NCBI GenBank assembly: GCA_948567375.1
Contig: OX419762.1
Span: 21,382,727-21,446,726, forward strand
Source of the DNA: Lunularia cruciata
Lineage: Eukaryota; Streptophyta; Marchantiopsida; Lunulariales; Lunulariaceae
Direction of reading: 5' to 3'
DNA length: 64,000 bases
The notes under the pieces were generated by a model, which was given only the letters and a program-made list of their open reading frames with translations, was not told the origin of the DNA and did not search any database. Shown here one piece after another: positions 54,420-64,000 of the stretch. A program made the position numbers and the translations under genes. The stretch's first letter is position 1; each line of letters begins with the position of its first letter.

Positions 54420-55500
54420 GATCTTTGACTTGTGCGCCTTCAAGAAGCCCATGATTTACCCATCGCTGGTCAGGTGTGGACAAGACCTTAGGTACCCTCC
54501 AACGTCAATGGTGGTGGCCCAACATGGCACAAGATGTTTGAGAGTTTGTCCAATCGTGTGAGAGCTGCCAACGTAACAAGGCTAGCAACTAGAAGCCAAG
54601 TGGACTCCTTCAACCACTTGTCGTTCCATCCACTTGCTGGGAGCATGTGAGCTTGGATCTCATCACATCCTTGCCAAAAACAAAACAAGGACACACCGTA
54701 ATCATGGTGTTTGTGGATAAGCTTAATAAGCAAATCCACTTGGCACCAACTTGTGATACCATAGATGCTCCAACCTTAGCGCAAATCTACTTTGACGATA
54801 TCTTCATGCATCATAGGATGCCATGTACTCATCTCTGACCGTGATCCTTGATTTACTGGGAAGTTTTGGCAAGCATTCTTCCAGATACTCGGCACCAAGC
54901 TTGCTTTGTCCATGGCTTATCATCCTCAAAGTGATGGACAAACCGAACATGCAAATCATACATTAGAGGATATGTTGTATGCTTTTATCAATGTCCAATT
55001 GGGATGAATGTCTTGCAGTTGCAAAATTTGCCTACAACAATTCCAAACAGGCAAGCACCAGATTTTCTCCTTTCTTTCTCAATTTTGGCCAAGATCCGCT
55101 TGTTCCAAATTCTCTTCTTGCTCCCCCTCTATCTCAGGTTCCTCATACTTCCACATTCTTGACCATTATATCCTAATCTCTCCAACAAGCCAAGTCTCAC
55201 CTCCTTGTTACTCAAAATTGCCAAAAAAAATATGTGGACCACCATCGTCATGATCTTACCTTTGAAGTTGGTGATAAATTCATGCTATCTTTTAGTAACC
55301 TCCCTCTCCCACTTGATACTCAAGTTCATAAACTTGCACCTAATTGGATAAGACCCTTTGATATCACCCAAATTGTCTCTCTTGTTGTTTATCGACTTGC
55401 CTTACCTTGTCACATGCGTATCCATCCTATCTTTCATGTTTCCAAGTTGAAACCCTTTGTTCCTAACCCCTCTTCCTTTTCCTCTTGAGTCCAACCTCCC
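54420..55500 (+). pseudogene. gypsy-C integrase
   Basis: Integrase, which would insert the cDNA. Pieces in three frames give the zinc-binding CESCQR (54570), the core phrase VSLDLITSLPKTKQGH (54647), VFVDKLNKQIHLAP, a frame-shifted ISDRDP.FTGKFWQ (54832) with the second Asp, and YHPQSDGQTEHAN (54919) with the Glu. The C-terminal DNA-binding part reads VGDKFMLSFSNL and LAPNWIRPFDIT (55234-55400). Confidence 0.8.
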
Positions 55501-55530
55501 CCTCTTCATGTCCCTATCAATGATCATGAG

Positions 55531-55737
55531 GAGTACAAAGTTGATTGTATCCTTACACGTTGCTATATTCAACAAGGCCGCCACCAACATACAGAGTACA
55601 AGGTCCTTTGGAAAGGGTATCCCCTTCATGATGCCACATGGGAACCTCTTTGTCACCTCCAAAATGCACAGATGGCCATCCAAGAATTTGAAGCTTCATT
55701 GGTGACAAGGACGTCACCAACTAGCGGCGGGGGAATA
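55531..55737 (+). pseudogene. gypsy-C chromodomain
   Basis: Chromodomain at the end of pol: EYKVDCIL, then EYKVLWKGYPLHDATWEP, NAQMAIQEFEA. The Tyr and the two Trp residues of the histone-methyl-lysine cage region are present. This stretch is open, and the frame runs through the polypurine tract into the first ~80 bases of the 3' LTR before stopping (ICNNMEFSNEDS...). It would steer integration to heterochromatin in this family. Confidence 0.85.
55725..55737 (+). other. Polypurine tract of gypsy-C
   Basis: ggcgggggaata immediately before the 3' LTR TGTAACA. Confidence 0.82.
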
Positions 55738-55807
55738 TGTAACAATATGGAGTTTAGCAATGAAGATAGTCGGATTTATGAAGTAGCACATAAGACAAAT
55801 TATCCTA

Positions 55808-55820
55808 GAATATTCTAGAA
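55808..55820 (+). promoter_or_regulatory. Three-unit heat shock element in gypsy-C 3' LTR
   Basis: GAAtaTTCtaGAA, perfect spacing, at the same place as in the 5' LTR. Confidence 0.65.
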
Positions 55821-55891
55821 GTATCTAGGAAGCTTCTTGGGAAGCTTCCCAGCTAGCTTAGCTTGCACCTCAAGTAAGTAGCTTCTAGAAG

Positions 55892-55909
55892 GAAGCTTCT
55901 AGAAGCTTC
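55892..55909 (+). promoter_or_regulatory. Four-unit heat shock element in gypsy-C 3' LTR
   Basis: GAAgcTTCtaGAAgcTTC, four alternating units in exact 5-bp register, about 130 bases upstream of TATAAATA (56040-56047). Confidence 0.68.
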
Positions 55910-56039
55910 CAACTAGCTTAGCTTGCATGCCAAGTAGGCGGTTTCTAGAAGGAAGCTTCTTAGTTAACTTGGGTTGCACTCTAAGAAAACGGCTTGAGGA
56001 AGCTTCTTGAGAAGCTTCTCAAGGGCCTTGTATGTTACC

Positions 56040-56047
56040 TATAAATA
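56040..56047 (+). promoter_or_regulatory. TATA box in gypsy-C 3' LTR
   Basis: TATAAATA after acc, identical to the 5' LTR. Confidence 0.7.
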
Positions 56048-56151
56048 CCAAAGCCAAAGCTCATGCTAGGCATTCGGAGTTTTCCCACATTCAAGTGTCC
56101 CAATGTGAGTTTCCATTCTCATATTTCTCTCCTCAGTCTCAATCTTTTACA

Positions 56152-57092
56152 CTAGAGATGCTTGGATCTGAAATGGACACCTCTCCACATTGGTCTTCTG
56201 TAACTCCAAACCAACTACTACAGCCTTCTCCAACATAAGGGGATGTGCAGCAGAGTCTGACAAGACTCTTTGTGGTGTAAAGACCTTCTTTGAAGGTCCC
56301 ACCAAGCGGAAAACCCCCCTCTGGTTATCCAATAGGACAACACCAGGTGTGAACCATGCTCTCTCAAAGGCTGCTCTAGTTGGCAACTCCTCTAGTCTAG
56401 CCGTTGTTGCCTACCATAAACCATTGGTTGTTGAACGGCTCCCATGCTCCGCAACCAAGTCAGCTCCACTATCAACCACCGTTGCTCTAGTAGTAGGAAT
56501 TGTATCATCCCTACTCTTACAAAGCGTGGTAGCCAACTGGAACATTGGGTCTAGGTCAACTCCCAATGTAAACATGTCATTGGCTAAAAACAAAGAGCAA
56601 TGCATAATCAGCTAAGCCGCCTCCAACATTGTGCTATACTCAATCTGTGTAGTAGTAGGTGGCTGACTAGTAAGTAGTCCATCATGCACTCCATCACCAC
56701 CTACGACACCTACATTGGGACGTTTAGGAGCCATGGATGTTGTTTACAATAGCTCAGATAGCATGAAAGATTGGGGAAGTCTAACTTGTCTCCCAACCTC
56801 TCTTCTTTGTGGATCCAACTCCACTGATACTCCTTTAGGCTCTGGGGCATATATTGCACTCCTAGTCATTACTGCAAATGCATCTACTTGTGTTGCCCTG
56901 CACATGAAGTCCAAAGCATCTCTATCACCAGCATATGAGGTGGAAGCCTCAACACCCAAATTTGATCTCCTCTGAGCAATCGCTATACTAGCCAATCTCT
57001 TCTCCAACTACTCAATCCGAGTAGCCATAGTTGTATCAAAAGTAAGGGCAAGTATTGCACTCCTACTAGGTGTAGATCCTCTACCACCTCGT
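56152..57092 (-). pseudogene. Minus-strand gypsy-M remnant, part 2: gag tail and protease
   Basis: Minus-strand homologue of about 38170-39090. MEKRLASIAIAQRRS and YAGDRDALDFMCRA (56744-57007) match the post-knuckle gag segment. FLANDMFTLGVDLDP (56411-56605) and FERAWFTPGVVLLDN (56147-56386) match the linker, and VLSDSAAHPLML is the protease active-site region (D-S-A-A here). The right end is cut by the LTR at 57093, so the zinc knuckles are not in the window. Confidence 0.75.
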
Positions 57093-57362
57093 TGTGACAA
57101 CCCAACAAATATCACTTTTGCAGTAATCATATAAGTAAATTTTGTTCCCGTAGAGATACTGGTCAGAAATGTCAAAATACAAAGTCAAATGTCATAATGT
57201 ATTTCTTCTTTAGTCTCTTAGGTAGAAACCACACCTAGAAGAGAGTAACAAGCACTAACTTCTAGTCTTGTCATAGATTAACACTTCTTAATCACAACTC
57301 CTTCAAATCTTTCCAAACAATCTTGATTGTGATGATTTAGGCTCTCCCAAAAATGACACTTC
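57093..57362 (-). repeat. gypsy-L-type LTR (no. 4), left piece
   Basis: Starts tgtgacaacccaacaaatatcacttttg like the other gypsy-L LTRs. It is interrupted at 57362 by an inserted LTR and continues at 61061 to beyond the window. Confidence 0.85.
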
Positions 57363-60300
57363 TGTGACAACCCAGCAAATATCACTTTTGCGGTAATCGG
57401 GTAAGTTAAGTTCGTTCCTGCAAAGATACTATCCAGAATTGGTCAAATACAAAGTCAAAATTCACAACTGCAATTCTTCTTGATGGCTTCTTTAATCTCT
57501 TAGGTAGAAACTACACCCAGAACAGAATAACAAGCTCACAATCTTGACAACTTGTCACAAATACACACATATAATCACATCATAGTAAATTCTGTCCAAA
57601 CAACTCTTGATTGTGATGATTCAGATTCTCCCAAAGATGGCACTTCACTGCAAAGACCGATTTCACCTCAGAATTGTGTTCCATTCCTCCACTGAAGGCA
57701 CAACTTCCTTGATCAAAATTGCTTCACATCAACTTTGTATTGTACTCCCCAATGCATAATACTAAAAACACTACAATTCCTCTCAGATCTATCAAGGCAT
57801 TGCTCCGATGCACTTCAATGAGGATCAAACACACAAAATGAAGATCAAGGTTGCAGATTCCGACATCCACAGACACACTGACTTGCTCTTTGGAATTCTC
57901 CACACACTCACAAATACAAACACAAAATTGACAACCAGAATTAAGCTTAAGCAACGAGTACTGAGAACAGCACTTCGCTTTATCTATCTTCAGAAATATG
58001 AATACTGAATAACATCATACTGCGAATGCTCCACTTAAATACTGAAGCAAATGGCAGACTCGCCTACCTAGACACCGCTTCCTAACATCTTTTCCTACCT
58101 ACAGATCCCAAGTGACAAACTATCATTTCATATTTGTCCTTTCCTATCTCAAAATTGACTTCTATCCCAATCTGATGTCGACCTCATCATCGGCTTCCAA
58201 ACCCAATGATCTTCTTACTATTTCACCTTCTTCGGGTATGACTGATTCTACTAATTTTGTCACTAATTTTACAACTTCTACACTACAGTCTACAATTGAG
58301 CTCCGGGTTACTCCTTCTACACTCTTATTTCTTGACCCACTCTTCTCTAAAGTGTCAATTAGCAAGTCCGATGACACTTGAGTTCCTACTTCTCCAACAT
58401 CGGGTTTCATTTCCACTGTCACACTCTTCCGAATCTTCTCTAATTCAGAATTGACTAAATTTGGTCTAAGACTAACATTATTCTCTACCTCTAACATTTT
58501 CCTATCTACACGCTCTCTCAACCAAATTAGCAAGGTGTTCATGTCCACGTCCTTGGCTTTTCATTTCCTAGTCTCCTGCACAAGTAATTTCAACTCATGT
58601 AGGCGAGCTTCTTCCAATCTTCCTTCAGCCTCCGTGCTTAAGATCGCTCTTAATTTCCCCGCAAGGTCTCCTACTGATTCCGACTCATATCCGCAAGAGC
58701 GTTGTACCTTTAATTCCGCTCAATACATCTTCAACTTGTCTTTGTATTCTACAGCTAGTATCTTCTTCTCCTCTGACCACTGCATATTTTGTTGTTCCAC
58801 GCTCTTGACAAGTTCTCGCAATCGCTCTTCTTCTTTGTGCCTGGACGTCAACTCTCTCTGCCATGCTTGATCTTTTGCGGTGGTACTCTTCTTCAAGCTG
58901 TCCAACTCCTGCTCCATCACGATGGTCATCGCCTTCAAATGAACATTTTCGATGCGCACATCACTCACTTCCTCCTTCATCTTGCTCAGCCACATTGCTT
59001 GCTCCTTCAATTCTCCGGCTTGCTTCTGCAATTCCTTCTCCTTCTCTGTGCAACTTCCTTGTATCAAGCTCAGCGTTTTCTTCCTTGAGTCTTCCTCCCT
59101 CCAAAGATCTTCAATTTCTTTATTTCTTCGGACTTGATGCTCATGCAGCTCCTACACTTCCTTCAATAGATACTTCACCATCTGCAATTCATTCATCCCC
59201 TTCCTACGATCTTGAGGAATTACTCTTTGATGCTCCTTCAACAATTCCAATAGTGGTGTTACTACCTTTGTCAAATACAATATCCCGAAGTGTTCCGCTT
59301 CTTCCTTGTCACCTTTGTCTGGAGTCTTCTCCTCCGTCATTGGCTCCTTCATCCGAAGTCGCGATCTTCGTATCTTCATCATATCGGCACTATCTTCATC
59401 TTTGCCTCTTGAACTTGGCCCTGCAAGATACTCCTCCTTTGCTTTGGGTCTTGGCCTGTTCTCCACCATCGCCTCACCAGCCTCACTTATTACCACCGAT
59501 TGTTGGACTTCTGGTTCTCCCTCACTTTTGCTCCCAAACTCCTCACTTTTCAATGTGAGCTCTTCTTCTTCCGAGTCTTCTTCTTGCAACTCAGTTTCTT
59601 CATCAGACTCCGATCCCGATGATGCCCCTCTTACAACTTTAGCGGTCTTCAACATCAGCCTCTGAGTCTTTCGTTGTATGAGCGACGACTTGGCTTCTTT
59701 AGGTTTACTTTGCTTCTTCGTCTTTGGACTGGTAACATCTTTGATCTTCCACTGTCCCGTCCTTGCAAAGTACTCATCATTCGCTCGCAGATGTAGCATA
59801 TATTGATGCTCCTCTTTGTCTGCTTCCCATCTCAAATTGGGGTGCATGTGCGACACCATACGATGACGCTTGTCTTCGGTTAGCAAGTTCAGCCCGAAGT
59901 AGAAGTGAGCTGCAAATGGTGTGAAATAATGCGGTGGCAAGCCCGTTCTCCAATTCACCACCATCTGCCTTGTTCGGTGATGGAAGCACTTTGCCCAATT
60001 CACTGGTACTCTTGCAAACATCTGATGACAGAAGACTGCCTACTGCATGGTCACAAAGGTTGTTTGCTCTGGCTTGAACATGGCCATCATCACCCCCACG
60101 ATACTTCTTCGGATTGGGTCCTAATAGGATTCCACCTTGTAACCATTCGTAGTTCTCGGAGCAAAAACGAGTTACGGATCTCCGCCGTCTCCTCTGCAGC
60201 ATCACACTTCCGATAGAAGGTGACCCCTGTCGGCTCTCCTGCTTCTTTCCCCAATACTAATTTCCAATTTGACTCAGTCCATCAAGACGGATTGCCTCTC

Positions 60301-61060
60301 TTCCCCTCCACCTCAGGACCCTCCTCACAATTATTGGCAGCGATCTCTGCCATCACTCCCGAGAAACTGAAACTCCAATTCCATGCTAAAAAAGTAATAT
60401 GAAGTCTAACCAACACCTCAATTCTAGCTACTACATCTACTCTTTGAATTGCAAAACCTCTCACTGCCAGCGCGTTGGCCACCTTCTTTGCCATGATTTG
60501 TTCTCTTGTTCTACGCTGTTGGAAGATCAGACCCTCTCCTGGACAAGACACTCTAACTCCCTCAGGGTTCCAAAAAATTTCACTCTCAACGGGCTTCCAG
60601 ACATGCATTACTACATGACGACTACTCAAAGGAATTGGAAATTTACTCAGAGTGTTCAAATTCCTCTTGCACAATCGCAATTTTATATTGCTCCGAATCA
60701 TAGTCATTCTTCAGTCGATTTTGTCAGTGATTTTCTCTCTTTTGCGTGCACTCTCGGTCACTATCAAGACATGATTCTCCTGCCCCCGCCGTTTCTTGAA
60801 ATGTACTTTCTTGCCACGTATAGAGGTTGTTAAACGGTCTTTGTCTTTCCTGTGTTTTCCAATCCAAAAATGGTGATCTTTGGACCGTTCCCGGCGTACT
60901 CCTCTTCTGAGTACCTCCATCATCGGATCCGATGTCAACTTCTTTGGCTTTCCTCCATAGTTACTTCCATCCATTCTTTGTCCGCAATTTGACTTTTCCG
61001 TGCTTACTTTGTTTCTTAAACACCACCAACCCAAGAAAAACAAAAAATGTGGGTACCACA
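57363..61060 (-). mobile_element. Diverged gypsy-L solo LTR no. 3 (3,698 bp) nested in another LTR
   Basis: Edges tgtgacaacccagcaaatatcac and gtgggtaccaca, perfect duplication acttc (57358-57362 and 61061-61065). It keeps the family ends but its interior is clearly more diverged than the other copies, so it is a separate subfamily. It is a solo LTR, since no gag-pol is present. Confidence 0.9.
58162..60660 (-). pseudogene. LTR-encoded coiled-coil protein, diverged subfamily
   Basis: Minus-strand pieces: N-terminus SKFPIPLSSRH and FAIQRVDVVARIEVL (60282-60660), conserved domain PVNWAKCFHHRTRQMV and PPHYFTPFAAHFYFGLNLL plus an acidic middle (59152-60021, 289 codons open), coil (58720-59067), tail ending DEVDIRLG (58162-58548). 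Over a 90-residue block of the conserved domain I count 54 identities with the copy at 23747 by eye, while the acidic middle is barely alignable but stays acidic. That pattern suggests selection on the protein before decay. Confidence 0.78.
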
Positions 61061-64000
61061 ACTTCACTGCAAAACAACTTCACTTCAAAATTGTGTTCCA
61101 CCCCTCCATTGAAGGCACAACTTCCTCAATCTAAATTGCTTCACATCAACACTATGTTACACTCACAAATGCGGAATACTACCAACACTACAATTCCTCT
61201 CAGATCTGTCAATGCATTGCTTTGATTGCATTTCACTCAAGATCAAACACACAAAGTAAATGTCACGGCTACAGAATCCAACATCCAACAAACACACTGA
61301 CTTGCACTTCAAATTTCTCCACACACTCATAAACACAAACATAGAGTTGATACTCGGAATCAAGCTCAAGCAACGAGTACTGCTTCATAGCACTTTGCTT
61401 TATCTATTCTTGGAAATAATGAGCACTGAACAACATTTTCATGCGAATGCCTCCTTTAAATAGTGAAGCAAATGACAATTCTAACAAAAATATCGTTTCT
61501 TAACAACTCTTCCTACCTACAGATCCAAACTGACACTGCAACCCTTCATATCTGCCTCTTCAAATCTCAAATCTGTTTCTACTCCGGTCCGATATCTACT
61601 TCTTCCTTGGCTTTCAAACCTGATCCCAAAGTAACTTCACTCACTACTACTCTATCCTTGGGTTTCATAACTCCTAACTCTTCTACCAATTTTAACAATT
61701 CTCTTTCTTGATCTACAATTCCACTAGTGGGTAATCCATCTAACTCCTTATCTCCCGACCCGCTCTTCTCCAATGTCTCCAATGGTAACTCCAAAGACAT
61801 CTGCACTCCTATGTTATCTACTTCAGGTTTTGCTCTGACATCCTTCCAAAGTTTATCTATATCTAATTTACTAAGTCTAATCTAATTGTGATATTGTCTT
61901 CTACCTCCAATATCTTCCTATCGACATGAGTTCTCAGACTGATGAGTAAGGCATTCAAGTCTTTGTCCTTTGGAGTTCTCCTCCTCGTCTCCTGCACCAA
62001 CAACTCTAACTCATGCAGTCTTGTTTCTTTAATGCGCACACTGGCCTCTATACTCAGCATCGCATTCATCTTGATCACGATCTCCTTCAATGGCTCCAAT
62101 CTCATTTTCCTCTCTCATTCTTGGTCTACAAGCCAATCGTCTCTATACATTGCCAATTCCACTTTGAACTCGGCTTTCATAGCTTCCTTCTCCTTCTCCT
62201 TCTGCACAATCTTTTTTCTCCTCATTGCAAAGTCACTCTCTCAACCTTTCTTCCTCTCTATATCTCACTGTCAACTCTCTTTGCCACAACTGCTTCTTCT
62301 CCTCTACACTCTCCATCACACTATAGAGCATTGCTCTTTTTTTGCTACTCTTGCCATAGCATGGATAATTTCTAATCTAGAATCAGCAAACTGTTGCTCC
62401 AAGATTTCATACTCAACTACTTGTCTTTCCCTTGCTATGATTTTCTACTCTATTAGTTCCTCCCTATTCCTCACTTCTCTCCTCAAGTTCTCAATCACTT
62501 GATTCTATACTACTGCATCTACTCGTAGTACTTCCCTTTCCTCCTCACCTCAAATTATACTCTTCTTTAATTCCGATTTCTCTTCTTCTAATCAAGCTAA
62601 CACCTACAACACAATCTTCACCTCCAAACACTTTGATTGCATCTCCTTCTTCTTGTACCCTAACTTTACTAACAATGGGCACACAACCTCCCGCAAGTAC
62701 TCTACTCCTTCACTTGGAGTTACCTTGACTTGTGGACTTACTTCCTTCTTTACCTTTTCCTCACTCGACACTTGCCTTCTAAGCCGTAGTTGCCTTATAG
62801 GAATGGATTCTTTGCTCCCTGAACTTCCATCCTCCTCTTCTCTTACCTTACTTGGCCTCACTCCACACTTTGGCTTCCGTCTGGAACGAACTCCTCTCTA
62901 AATGGTAACTCTCTTCTCCTCTTGCTTTGGAACTTTGCCTTCCAATTTTGAGTTACTTTTCTCCTCCATCTCCATCTTGGCTTCCTCTTCCTTGGGTACC
63001 AATGTCATCTCCCCTCCATCATTGCTATCACTACTTGTGTCTCCACTTTGCAGTGTGAACTCGGGTTCTTCCTCTCTCTCCAAATCTTTGGACTTGCACT
63101 CGGCTTTGCCTTCCGATTCTTCTTCCGATGATGCGTTGACCACCATTCCTTTCCTTAGGTTTACCCTTCTGGCCTTCCAAGGTCTTGCTTTCTTGACTTC
63201 TTCTTCTTGTCGACTCCTCGACTTCTGACTCTTCCGACTCTTCTTTGACTTTGGAGTACTCACTTCTAACTGCACACTCTTCCCCGTCTGCATGTAGTAC
63301 TCATTACTACTCCTGATTTGAAGAATGTATTGATGTTCCTCCGCATTGATATCTCTTCTTAAGTCGAGATGGAAATGCAACACCATCTTGTTACGCTCCG
63401 CTGCATTGAGCAAGTTCAGCCCCATATAGAAATAGGCTTCAAACGGCACAATGTAATGTGGAGGCGACTTGTCCCGCAAATTCCACACCATTTGTCTCGT
63501 CCTCCCATGAAGACACTTCACCCAGTTAATTGGCTCTCCTGCAAACATCTTATGGAAGAACACCGCTTGGTGCTTCATCACATAAGTTGTTCTCTCCGGC
63601 TTCAAGATTGCCATTAGAGCACTCACAATCCCTCTCTTGACATGATCTTTATAGCTCTCTACTTTGTAACCATTCTTTGTGCGCTTCAAAGAGAAGGCAT
63701 CTCTCACTTCTTGGGTTTCTTTGGCTACTTCCCCCTTCCCCAAGAACGTGGCACCATGCTTTGCGCCTGCTTCTCTCCCAAGTACTAACCTCCAATCCGA
63801 CTTTGTCCAGCAAGCCAAATTACCTCTCTTCCCTTCTTCCTTAGGGCCATCAAGACACACACTCTCGATGATCCTAGTCATGAAACCTAGAAAGCTAACA
63901 TTCTAGTTCCATGCAAGAATGTGATCCGAAGCCTGCTCAAGACCTCAATTCTTGCAATCACATCTAACCTCCAAATTGCATGATTTCTCATTGCGAATTC
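61061..64000 (-). repeat. gypsy-L-type LTR (no. 4), right piece, runs off the window
   Basis: Resumes at acttcactgcaaaac exactly where 57362 stopped, with the duplicated acttc, and follows the LTR plan to the window end. Whether it is a solo LTR or part of a complete element cannot be seen. Confidence 0.85.
61579..64000 (-). pseudogene. LTR-encoded coiled-coil protein, copy 6 (N-terminus outside window)
   Basis: The piece 62898-63881 (327 codons open) covers the conserved domain (AGEPINWVKCLH; PPHYIVPFEAYFYMGLNLL) and the acidic middle. 62604-62861, 61863-62105 and 61579-61806 cover the basic patch, part of the coil and the tail. Closest to the copy in solo LTR 1 (for example the shared tail phrases around LVEELGV). 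Broken by stops and small shifts. Confidence 0.78.

Larger units (their letters stand above)
50578..56151 (+). mobile_element. gypsy-C: complete chromovirus, 5,574 bp
   Basis: LTRs 50578-50990 and 55738-56151, perfect target duplication ctaga (50573-50577 and 56152-56156), initiator-Met-type primer site at 50992, polypurine tract at 55725-55737. Order gag, protease, RT, RNase H, integrase, chromodomain on the plus strand. Size, primer and terminal chromodomain fit small plant chromoviruses of the Reina/Tekay group (inference). It is inserted in the minus-strand gypsy-M remnant. Coding regions carry multiple stops and shifts. Confidence 0.93.
55738..56151 (+). repeat. gypsy-C 3' LTR (414 bp)
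   Basis: Partner of 50578-50990. Followed by the target duplication ctaga. Confidence 0.93.

Noticed and set aside
1-64000. CRISPR arrays, tRNA or rRNA genes, bacterial operons
   Set aside because: No regularly spaced identical repeats, no cloverleaf with A/B boxes and no ribosomal signature. The only tRNA-like strings are retroelement primer sites.

Overview
The window looks like repeat-packed intergenic DNA from a land plant with a large genome. The evidence is A+T-rich sequence with no host gene I can recognise, Ty3/gypsy elements nested up to four deep, plant-type primer sites (tRNA-Asp and tRNA-iMet) and a plant-type chromovirus. A gymnosperm or fern is my guess from the repeat load and the unusual gypsy contents. 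The sequence does not prove it.

Layout. 1-9.7 kb: A+T-rich decayed DNA with two diverged repeat copies and no clear gene. 9.7-12.1 kb: remnant of a plus-strand Ty1/copia element. 12.1-17.2 kb: minus-strand chromovirus ('gypsy-C'). 17.2-49.1 kb: tail of a plus-strand gypsy-C element split by a solo LTR (17282-21114) and by a large plus-strand element ('gypsy-M', 21314-48699, 5-bp duplication agttt). Gypsy-M is itself split by a complete 13.7-kb minus-strand element ('gypsy-L', 22953-36671, duplication tgtag) and by a gypsy-L solo LTR (39338-43113, duplication ctacc). 49.1-57.1 kb: minus-strand gypsy-M remnant carrying a complete gypsy-C element (50578-56151, duplication ctaga). 57.1-64 kb: a gypsy-L-type LTR leaving the window, with a diverged relative inserted in it (57363-61060, duplication acttc).

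Three families matter. Gypsy-M carries a cytosine-C5 DNA methyltransferase domain between protease and reverse transcriptase, and a PHD finger after integrase. It is a retroelement with its own DNA-methylation writer and chromatin-reader modules, here as decayed copies. Gypsy-L is a non-chromodomain gypsy with a tRNA-Asp primer site. Its 3,774-bp LTRs each contain a frame of about 854 codons for a protein with a conserved N-terminal domain, an acidic middle and a long coiled coil. Its gag-pol is a single frame of about 2,024 codons broken only by seven point stops, six of them TGA. Gypsy-C is a small chromovirus whose LTRs carry perfect heat-shock-element arrays upstream of the TATA box.

All coding regions are broken to some degree. 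Comparing the two gypsy-L LTRs shows CGA-to-TGA and CAG-to-TAG changes, the signature expected from decay of methylated cytosines.
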